Positions 25,501 to 37,500 of a stretch of 64,000 nucleotides of DNA are shown piece after piece. Below the pieces are notes generated by a model. The model was given only the letters and a program-made list of their open reading frames with translations. It was not told the origin of the DNA and ran no database searches. The DNA is from Congeria kusceri (Eukaryota; Mollusca; Bivalvia; Myida; Dreissenidae), in contig JAPFQT010000168.1 of assembly GCA_027627225.1 (NCBI GenBank), forward strand, positions 251,001-315,000, in the 5' to 3' direction. How positions within the stretch are numbered: position 1 is the stretch's first letter; each line of letters opens with the position of its first letter. A program made the translations under genes and the position numbers.

Positions 25501-28500
25501 ACGTACAGATTTCATGAGACTATCCAGGGAGTATTCAGGCGTGTCCTCAGCCCGACTTGAACTCCGACCCCGCAGACCGCTTGGTTTGCTCCCTGTCAGG
25601 CCTGCGATGGCCTCATGTTCAAGAACTGCAGGAACTAAATAGGGAATAGCAAAATATGGGATGAAATTGTTAGATTGAAATGTAAAATGGCAAAACCAGG
25701 GTGGCATCTTGGCATCTTAAATTAGGAAGTAAAACTTCCTGATATTTCCCTGACCGAAAAGTGGTTTTGCATGACATTTATTATCAGATTACTGGCAAAA
25801 TTATTGCAAAGAAATTATTGTGCGTACAAATTGTACACAACTAGAATATTTAAATTGTTTCATCGTCACAAGAATATTATTATTTCCAAGATTCTATAGT
25901 TCACTTTTCCAGAATTCCCTAATTGTCCCCTAATTTTTTTCGATTTTTTTTTTCTTCTGCCTGCAGGAAATTTTTTCAATTTTTTCCCTGTTTTCCGAGT
26001 CCAGTGGGGTTTTTTTACATTTGAGGGAAAAGCGGCGGGGCCCTTCAGATGGGGAATTTTACGGCAAAAGGGGATTTTTTTTAGAAAAGAATTATAACAT
26101 GTTTATATTCTACTTTGATATAAAACATTAATAAATTGTTTTGCTACAAATGATAACTTGGATTAACTTGGTTTGATGAAAAATTGCTGGGATTGTTATG
26201 AAAACTCCTCTATCTTAGCCAATTTTTTTTCAGATTTTGGTCTTCTTTTTTTTCAAAATGAAGCTGTATTCTGAGGGGAATTTTAAGGTAAATTTAGGGG
26301 AAAACTAGATACTTTTTAAGCTGGGGAATGGGGCCAAATTTCGGCCCCAAATTGGCCCTAAAAAAAACACTGCTGAGTCAGGGGCTACCCTTCAAAGAAC
26401 CAGCCAAATAAAATGGTTTCATAAGTTTATGTTTCGTTTCTGTCTTTCATAGTAACAAAATAACATCACAGTACTGTTTTCAGAATTTTCTCTGTAAAAT
26501 ATTGCTCATGATGGCAAGTAAATGGACTAACCCCAAGTCTGCCTATATAAAACTGAGAAGTTGAGCAAGCCCAGTTCAACATTAACAAGTCACACTGCAT
26601 ACGGTCTTGTGCTAATTTCAAACACTATAATATTACCTATAGATTATTAATAGGGTAACCAACCGACTGTCATGTTATACCTATAGAAGGCTGTATGGTA
26701 GCCTCCATGTTCTTGATCAGTGTCTGATAGATCCACACTGCGAGGTCACTGAACACCTGCCGGTACTCGGACAGGTCAAAATTGCGCAGGCAGTGCTCGT
26801 TCTGGCGAGGGGTGTTCTCCGTCTGGAACTGTTTCTCACCGCTGTACTGTTTAAGCGTGTGCAGGAACCGACATGTGTTGGCCAGCCAGAGAGTGACGCG
26901 CTCTACATCATCGTGGTGTTTCTGGGAAATAAAATTTCAAATATAGCACAACACTCAATATGTGCTACACGTTTTGGTAAATATATGTCACAATGGGCAA
27001 CATTCCAGAAACTTTTGTAATTTAAATACATCCTTGATATTAAAATCATCATTTGTGGCGCGCCGTGGGAAAATCGGACTTAATGCAGTCCGCACAGGCT
27101 AATCCAGGATGGCACTTTCTGCCTACAGTGAATTTATGTTTAGAAGAGACTTCCTTGAAACAGAAAATACCATAAAAGCGGAAAGTGCCATCCCGGATTA
27201 GCCTGTGCGGACTGCACAGGCTAATCCGGGACGACACTTTACGCATATGCATTAAGTCCGGTTTTCCCACGACGCCCCTCATTTTCTTTCACTGTAAGAC
27301 ATAGTAACTTTAGCTTTATTTGCTGTTGCAAGGTTGTTATTATTACCCGATTATTTGATAATGACAATGCTGTGTTGGTACCATAATGACAACGCTGTGT
27401 TGGTACCATAATGACAACGCTGTGTTGGTACCATAATGACAACGCTGTGTTGGTACCATAATGACAACGCTGTGTTGGTACCATAAACCCATTCAAGCCC
27501 CAGTCCATATAATATAATTCAATATATCTTCAATTGGAATTAGTTCTAATGAACGTTAACGGCATTCATTCAACTGAAATTTGTTGCTTATTTAAGAAAG
27601 ACATTTTATAATGTCTATGTTCAAAAACGCTTGGTACGAACGGAATATACATTCTGATTTGATTCAAGAGGCATCACCAGCTATCACTTACAGATAACTA
27701 TATGATAAAAAGTTACCAAAACATTATTATTTTACCGATTTCAATGCGGTGTTTTGTATTTTGATTGGTAAAATGTCCATTAAAAACGAGTTCTGCAAAG
27801 TTTTATTTTCTTTCACATATTGCTGGACAGCTGCTTTAAATTTATATAATTTCCTGTACATATAATTAGCGGTCTAGTAAAAAGGTGGCGACAAGTTTCT
27901 TACACGACGCCCAATTATGTTACCACACAACAGATTATACCAGTATCAGTCATTAACAGACAAATCATTACTGCAAGAGAGTATACTCCCCTTTATAAAC
28001 ATTTTTGTAGTAAGAGTAAACTTTTCAAAATATAATAATATAACAGAGATATTTATTAATAGACAAACATAAAATATCGCAAATATTTAAATGTGACATT
28101 GAATTTTTCTACATTTCTGGGAACATTTTAGTGCACCAAAATTATCAGTTATAATTATGGTAAATGATCTAAGATAAAAGTTATGTGAGTGCATGATACA
28201 AAAGCCATCGGTGCTCGTTACCTTGACGACCTTCTTGATGCCGTTGATGGTGCTGGTGAGGAAGGACCTCACTTTCTCGTCGTCGTTGATGAAGTCAGTG
28301 TGTCTCACACACATGAACAGTCGATATGCGGGCAGACCCGGCAGTAGGCATGTTGCAACCTTCGGTTTTAACTCTGGAAAGCCAGTGAAAGTTTTCTTAT
28401 TTAAATTTTGCGACACAGAGGTTTTGATTACAGTTAAACAGATAAGATTCATAAAATTAATCCTGTGGCTGTTTCATGAACAGGTCTAAATTGTATCTGA

Positions 28501-31500
28501 GAACTTCACTTATGAACGTCTGAAGTTAACATTTCCTTAGGAGCTTTGTGCCTTACCCAGTATGAGAGCCTTGATGTGGGAGATTTCATAATTCCCCATA
28601 CGACCCAGTATGAGAGCCTTGATGTGGGAGATTTCATAATTCCCCATACGACCCAGTATGAGAGCCTTGATGTGGGAGATTTCATAATTCCCCATACGAC
28701 CCAGTATGAGAGCCTTGATGTGGGAGATTTAATAATTCCCCATACGACCAGGATGAGAGCCTTGATGTGGGAGATTTCATAATTCCCCATACGACCCAGG
28801 ATGAGAGCCTTGATGTGGGAGATTTCATAATTCCCCATACGACCCAGTATGAGAGCCTTGATGTGGGAGATTTCATAATTCCCCATACGACCCGGTATGA
28901 GAGCCTTGATGTGGGAGATTTCATAATTCCCCATACGACCAGGATGAGAGCCTTGATGTGGGAGATTTCATAATTCCCCAAACGACCCAGGATGAGAGCC
29001 TTGATGTGGGAGATTTCATAATTCCCCATACGACCCAGTATGAGAGCCTTGATGTGGGAGATTTCATAATTCCCCATACGACCCAGGATGAGAGCCTTGA
29101 TGTGGGAGATTTCATAATTCCCCATACGACCTAGGATGAGAGCCTTGATGTGGGAGATTTCATAATTTCCCATACGACCCAGTATGAGAGCCTTGATGTG
29201 GGAGATTTCATAATTCCCCATACGACCAGGATGAGAGCCTTGATGTGAGAGATTTCATAATTCCCCATACGACCCAGTATGAGAGCCTTGATGTGGGAGA
29301 TTTCATAATTCCCCATACGACCCAGTATGAGAGCCTTGATGTGGGAGATGTCATAATTCCCCATACGACCAGGATGAGAGCCTTGATGTGAGAGATTTCG
29401 TAATTCCCCATACGACCAGGATGAGAGCCTTGATGTGGGAGATTTCATAATTCCCCATACTACCCAGTATGAGAGCCTTGATGTGGGGGATTTCATAATT
29501 CCCCAAATTACCCAATATGAGAGTCTTAATGAGGGGCATTTCATAATTCCCCATATGACCCAGTATGAGAGCCTTAATGAGGGGCATTTCATAATTCCAA
29601 ATATTACCCAGCATGAGAGCCTTGATGAGGGGCATTTCATAATACCCCCTAGTACCTAGTATGAGAGCCTTAATGAGGGGTATTTCATAATTCCCCATAT
29701 TACCCAGTATGAGAGCATTGATGAGGGGCATTACATAATTCCCCATACGACCCTTAGTATGAGAGCCTTGATGTGGGGGATTTCAAAATTCCCCAAATTA
29801 CCCAGTATGAGAGTCTTAATGAGGGGCATTTCATAATTCCCCATACGACCCAGTATGAGAGCCTTAATGAGGGGCATTACATAATTCCCCATATTACCCA
29901 GTATGAGAGCCTTGATGAGGGGCATTTCATAATTCCCCATATTACCTAGTATGAGAGAACCTTGATGAGGGGCATTTAATAATTCCCCATATTACCCAGT
30001 ATGAGAGAGCCTTGATGAGGGGCATTTAATAATTCCCCATATTACCTAGTATGAGAGCCTTGATGAGGGGGATTTCATAATTCCCCATATTACCCAGTAT
30101 GAGAGCCTTGATGAGGGGCATTTCATAATACACCCTAGTACCTAGTATGAGAGCCTTAATGAGGGGTATTTCATAATTCCCCATATTACCCAGTATGAGA
30201 GCCTTGATGAGGGGCATTACATAATTCCCCATACGACCCAGTATGAGAGCCTTGATGTGGGGGATTTCAAAATTCCCCAAATTACCCAGTATGAGAGTCT
30301 TAATGAGGGGCATTTCATAATTCCCCATACGACCCAGTATGAGAGCCTTAATGAGGAGCATTTCATAATTCCAAATATTACCCAGCACGAGAGCCTTGAT
30401 GAGGGGCATTTCATAATACCCCCTAGTACCTAGTATGAGAGCCTTAATGAGGGGCATTTCATAATTCCCTATATTACCCAGTATGAGAGCCTTGATGAGG
30501 GGTATTTCATAATTCCCCATATTACCCAGTATGAGAGCCTTGATGAGGGGCATTACATAATTCCCCATACGACCCAGTATGAGAGCCTTGATGTGGGGGA
30601 TTTCAAAATTCCCCAAATTACCCAGTATGAGAGTCTTAATGAGGGGCATTTCATAATTCCCCATACGACCCAGTATGAGAGCCTTAATGAGGGGCATTAC
30701 ATAATTCCCCATATTACCCAGTATGAGAGCCTTGATGAGGGGCATTTCATAATTCCCCATATTACCTAGTATGAGAGAGCCTTGATGAGGGGCATTTAAT
30801 AATTCCCCATATTACCCAGTATGAGAGAGCCTTGATGAGGGGCATTTAATAATTCCCCATATTACCTAGTATGAGAGCCTTGATGAGGGGGATTTCATAA
30901 TTCCCCATATTACCCAGTATGAGAGCCTTGATGAGGGGCATTTCATAATACACCCTAGTACCTAGTATGAGAGCCTTAATGAGGGGTATTTCATAATTCC
31001 CCATATTATCCAGTATGAGAGCCTTGATGAGGGGCATTACATAATTCCCCATACGACCCAGTATGAGAGCCTTGATGTGGGGGATTTCAAAATTCCCCAA
31101 ATTACCCAGTATGAGAGTCTTAATGAGGGGCATTTCATAATTCCCCATACGACCCAGTATGAGAGCCTTAATGAGGAGCATTTCATAATTCCAAATATTA
31201 CCCAGCACGAGAGCCTTGATGAGGGGCATTTCATAATACCCCCTAGTACCTAGTATGAGATCCTTAATGAGGGGCATTTCATAATTCCCCATATTACCCA
31301 GTATGAGAGCCTTGATGAGGGGCATTTCATAATTCCCCATATTACCCAGTATGAGAGAGCCTTGATGAGGGGCATTTAATAATTCCCCATATTACCCAGT
31401 ATGAGAGCCTTAATGAGGGGCAATTCATAATTCCCCATATTACCCAGTATGAGAGAGCCTTGATGAGGGGCATTTAATAATTCCCCATATTACCTAGTAT

Positions 31501-34500
31501 GAGAGCCTTGATGAGGGGGATTTCATAATTCCCCATATTACCCAGTATGAGAGCCTTGATGTGGGGCATTTCATAATACACCCTAGTACCTAGTATGAGA
31601 GAGCCTTGATGAGAGGCATTTCAAAATTCCCCATATTACCTAGTATGAGAGACTTAATGAGGGGCATTTCATAATTCCCCATATTACCTAGTATGAGAGC
31701 CTTGATGAGGGGTATTTCATAATTCCCCATACGACCCAGTATGAGAGCCTTGATGAGGGGCATTTCATAATTCCCAATATGACCCAGTATGAGAGCCTTG
31801 ATGAGGGGCATTTCATAATTCCCCATATTACCTAGTATGAGAGCCTTAATGAGGGGCATTTCATAATTCCTCATATTACCCAGTATGAGAGCCTTAATGA
31901 GGGGCATTTCATAATTCCCCATATTACCTAGTATGAGAGCCTTGATGAGGGGCATTTCATAATTCCCCATACGACCCAGTATGAGAGCCTTGATGAGGGG
32001 CATTTCATAATTCCCAATACGACCCAGTATGAGAGCCTTGATGAGGGGCATTTCATAATTCCCCATATTACCTAGTATGAGCCTTAATGAGGGGCATTTC
32101 ATAATTCCCCATATTACCCAGTATGAGAGCCTTGATGAGGGGGATTTCATAATTCCCCATATTATCCTCCATGAGAGCCTTTATGAGGGCATTTAATAAT
32201 TCCCCATATTACCCAGTATCAGAGCTTTGATGAGGGGCATTTCATAATTCCCCATATTACCTAGCATGAGAGCCTTAATTAAGGGCATTTCATAATTCAC
32301 TATTTTACCCAGGATGAGAGCATTAATTAGGGGCATTTCATAATTCCCCATATTACCCAGTATGAGAGCCTTATTGAGGGGCATTTCATAATTCCCTATT
32401 TTACCCAGTATGAGAGCCTTGACCAGTGGAGTCTCGTCCTCCTTCTTGTACTCCAGCATGCCCATGTAGTTCCTCTCCCGGTGCCTGATGTGGGCCACGT
32501 TCTCCACACTCTTCGTCTCCTCCTTCTCAAGCTCTGCCTGGATTTCTGCCGCTGCAAATGTAAATGGCAATGTTAGTGCTAAGGGAGACAACTGAAGGAG
32601 CAAAAAAATGTTACAATTAAGGGAAACAAATCTGATCATGTTAATAATGTATCTAAAGGACATAATAAATGTTGAGTCTGCAACCAAAAGATTTTTTAAG
32701 TTTCCTAATTTGCAAACTGCTTGGATTAATGCCACTAAAAGTGCTAAAGGCGAAGTTAGAACTAAGGGAGCCAACTGCTTTAAAGTCTTAAAAGTGTATG
32801 TTAAAAGAAAGGGAGATTACTCTGATTCTTATTCTGAAAATTGGTAGCAAAGTTCAAATGAATATGTTACCAGTCAGGGGAATTATTCTGATAATACTGA
32901 TAATTTATCTAAAGGACAAAATGATTGGACTTCAACCTAAATAATTTGCCATCTGACTGAATTTCTGCCACTGAAAGTGCAAATGGCAATAGTAGAACTA
33001 AGGGAGACAACTGTGTTAATTAAGTAATGGATGTGCAAATGGAAATACTAGAGCTAAGGGAGATGACTGCTGAAATCTAATTATGTAAGGGACATAATTT
33101 ATGATGTCTGGTTGGCAACTTAAATATTTATATAGTATGGCTGGTAATTTAAATATTTATTTATTTTCCTAATTTGCAGATTGCATGGAGTTCTGCTGCT
33201 TAAATACAGAGGAAATATTAGAGCAAAGGGAGACAACTGCTGATATGATGTGCAATAAGTAAGGGAGATTACTCTGACAATATAGGAATAATATCTAAGG
33301 ATTTTACTGATGGTTAATAAACAGCCAAGGTAGACAACTAAAGATTTGACAATGTTACAAGTAAGGGAGATTACTCTGAAAATAGTGATGATATATCCAA
33401 AGGACATAATAGGTGATTAGTTTGGACGACAACCTAAATATTTATAAAATTTCCTTATTTGTCAACTGCCCAGATTTCTGTCGCTTAACATGCAAATGGC
33501 AATATTGTAACTAAGGAAAACAACTTATTTTATTGATACTGACATTATATCCAAGAGACTTAATGTAACTGCAAGCTGCAGTGAACTATAAAGACGAGGG
33601 GTGTTGAGATATACCAGGAAACCTAATAAAGACAGTTTCATTATTGCTAAGCAACACTACCACATGTATATACTTCGTCATCCCTTCGATACTGGACTCT
33701 TCTTTCCTTGACTCAGTTTGTTTGTCATCACGTAAATTTGAATTCCATCAGAAATTAAAATCGGTTTAAATTTTGTTGATAATGAGGGGATCAACCATTT
33801 ATTGTAAATAGGGGGAATCCTACTTTTTTGTTTAAAAACACGCTGTTATCGTCTGCAGTTTATATCGTTTAATTTACCTCTATCGATTATTCCATGTTTA
33901 TAACGGTTCTCACTTGCATTTTTACGGACTGTACAAATATGTTTAAACATCTAAACAATAATGTCCAAATTTTCCATTTGTTGTTACAATGGACAGGCTC
34001 CATTTTAGTGTGCAAATGATTGACTTGCACATTCTTATTTTTAATTTTATTATAATTAACGAAAAAGATCCAACAACATGTATACAATTTGCCTATACAT
34101 GCATAAAACAGGCACATGGGTGAAATCATGTCAACAGTACTAACACTTCAATAATTCACTGTACCGTAAGAAAAAAACCCCCAAATAATGATGAACAAAA
34201 AAAACTAAAACCGAGTTGTAAACATAAAGAGTGCTAGTACTTTCTCTTAAAATCCTCCCATAATAAACCTGACCTATTGCAGAAATGCTTGTTCCACACA
34301 AGAAATCTATTTTATTCATTTTAATATGACTGTGCAGATATTATATTTATGACCAACACTAAAACAAACTTCAAGTTATGTTTCCTATGGATAATTGGTG
34401 TTTAATGTGATCACTGCACTTTTAAATACAGAGAGTGAGAAAAACAAACCAGGAAAATGATATTTTAGTTTTTTGAAACTTTCCATTTATATTTTTTTCT

Positions 34501-37500
34501 TCATCAGAAGATTTGGACACTTACAAAATAATTATTTTCAAGTGTCCACAAACATAATTCAAAGGAGGTACTTATTTTCACAAATCAACAGCTTTGATGC
34601 CATTGTTTCACTGAAACACAACACAATATTTCTTGATACGTCTGAATTCAGGGCCTACACAACTTAACTGAAATTGAAGCAGGAAGTCATACAAGAAAAA
34701 GAAGAATTAAACCTAGTATTGTGCAATGTTACTTCAATGACCATGAAAGAAGGTCATCAAAAAATACCAATCGTGCATGAGTGCCTGGTGTGTTGCCATT
34801 GTGTACTATTATTCATGCATATCATATCACGGAAAAATAGCGAATTTCAAAAACGAAGGAAAAAGAAATAAATTACAACAGCAGGTCGTATGCACATGTA
34901 TGCAGGCATCTTACCCGTGGTTGGACTGAGGGACATGGAGGATGTGAACAGAGGTCTGTACGATCTCCCAGGTACTCCTGACATGGCAGCCATGGTACAA
35001 ACAAAATGTGTTACCATGGAGAACTTGGTAACCAGAGAAAACTTAGTTGTCAACTAGTTGTTTTAGAGAACTTGATAGATGCATAGGGTAAATAAACAGA
35101 GTTGGACTGCATACTATACAGGTATGGACTCAAATGAAACTGGATGTAGATGACAATAGGATGACGATGATGATGATGATGATGATGTAACAAGATATGA
35201 GGCATGTTGTGGGAAAACAGGGTTTAATGCATGTGCATAAAGTGTCATCCCAGATCCGTCTTTGCAGTCTGCACAGGTTAATCCCGGACGACACTTTCCG
35301 CCTACAGTAGATCTATGTTCAGATGAGACTTCTTGAACTAGAAAATAACATAAAAGCGGAAAGAGTCGGGACTTCAATAATGACTTCCATGTGCCTTTTT
35401 TAGGTTTAAACTTTCCAGTTTAAATGAAAAAGATTTTGTCCAATTGTGACTCATCTGTAGTTACCGATATATACATACATAAACAAATGCTTTGCTATGA
35501 AAGCATGGGACACGACACCATATTTAAACCTCACCTTCTCCCTCATTCAGTCTCTTTGCATACATGGGTCACACACAACCATATTTAACCTGCACCTTCT
35601 CCCTCCTTCAGTCTCTTGGCATACATGGGTCACACACAACCATATTTAAACTTCACCTTTTCCCTCCTTCAGTCTCTTGGCATACTTGGGTCACACACAA
35701 CCATATTTAAACTTCACCTTTTCCCTCCTTCAGTCTCTTGGCCTATATGGGTCACACACAACCATATTTAACCCTCACCTTCATCCCCTTTCTGTCTCTT
35801 GGGATACATTAGTCACACAGAATCATATTTAACCCTAACCTTCACCCCCTTTCTGTCTCCTGGCATACATGGGTCACACACAACCTTTTTTAACCCCAAC
35901 ATTCACCCCCTTTCTGTCTCCTGGCATACATGGGTCACACACAACCTTTTTTAACCCTAACATTCACCCCCTTTCTGTCTCCTGGCATACATGGGTCACA
36001 CACAACCTTTTTTAACCCTAATATTCACCCCCTTTCTGTCTCCTGGCATACATGGGTCACACGCAACCTTTTTTAACCTAACATTCACCCCCTTTCTGTC
36101 TCCTGGCATACATGGGTCAAACGCAACCATATTTAACCCTAACATTCACCTCCTTTCTGTCTCCTGGCATACATGGGTCACACACAACCATATTTAACCT
36201 TTAACCCTCACCTTCACCCCCTTTCTGCCTCATGGCATATATGGGTCACACGCAACCATATTTTACACTGACCTTCTCCCTCCTTCAGTCTATTTACACT
36301 TTCAACATCTTCAGCGCAAAACTAGATTTATTCTTTATAAAGTCACACATAAGTTATCACAGTTCTGCACTAACACTCACCTTCTCCCCTCCTTGAGTCT
36401 CTTGGTGTACACCTTCAACAAAGGCTTTACATTTATGTAGCTCTGTGCAAAACTGTGTTAATTCCTAGTAAGTTACAAATAAGGTACCACAGTTTTGCAC
36501 TCACCTTTCCCTCCTTTCTCTTGGCGTACACCTTCAACAATGGCTTTACATTTCTGTAGCTCAGTGCAAAACTGTGTTAATTCCTAATAAGTTACAAATA
36601 AGTTACTACAGTTTTGCACTCACCTTCCCCTTCCTTCAGTCTCTTGGCGTACACCTTCAACTATGGCTTTACATTTCTGTAGCTCAGTGCAAAACTGTGT
36701 TAATTCCTAATAAGTCACAAATAAGTTACTACAGTTTTGCACTCCCCTTCCCCTTCCTTCAGTCTCTTGGCGTACAAATTCAACTATGGCTTTACATTTC
36801 TGTAGCTCAGTGCAAAACTGTGTTAATTCCTAATAAGTTACAAATAAGTTACTACTGTTTTGCACTCACCTTCCCCTTCCTTCAGTCTCTTGGCGTACAC
36901 CTTCAGCATCTTCTTCAGCTTCCTGATCTGCTCCTCCTGCTGGTCTACCTTCTCTCGTAGATCCTGGAAAACACACACAGCAAATATTACAACTTAATTT
37001 CTTTTTAGGACGTAAATTGCACATTTGACAACTTAATTATTTTTATGCAACAAAAATAGCAAATATGACCACACAATTTCTTTTTAAGCAACAAATTGCA
37101 AATAAAACTAATAAATTCTTTTTTCAGACACAAATATATTACAAACTAATTTTTCTTAAGCAACACAAATTGCTAATATCACAACTACATTTATTTTTTT
37201 GAAAGACAGAAATAGCCAATATCACTCATTCTTTTTAGGACACCAACAGCAAATATGCTAACTATTTTGTAAGACACAAATAGCAAATATAACTTATTTT
37301 TGGACACAATTAGCAAACATATTAACTTAGTATCTTTTTATGACACAAATAATAAATCTTAGAACTAAATTTAATCCAAATTTTACATATAATATATCCA
37401 AACTTCATAAAAGATAAGCCTCCAAAACTTGCTTTATAGGTAAATGGCATATATATTTTATTTATCTATTTGACATTGTAGTTTTAACATCCAGGACATA

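Larger units (their letters stand above)
26922..28221 (-). other. Myosin V intron with several repeats
   Basis: Contains palindromic element copy C (27055-27285), a 25-bp tandem array (27360-27485) and dispersed element copy 2 (27487-27845). No coding content. Confidence 0.7.

Noticed and set aside
28546..31340. Long open frames of up to 244 residues in the 48-bp array on both strands
   Set aside because: They are a by-product of a stop-free unit whose length is a multiple of three. They have no start context or splice support beyond the exon-linked frame, so no protein is called.
32608..32847. Plus-strand frame of 79 residues near a myosin V exon
   Set aside because: Lies in the decayed acceptor-edge repeats and has no domain or promoter context.
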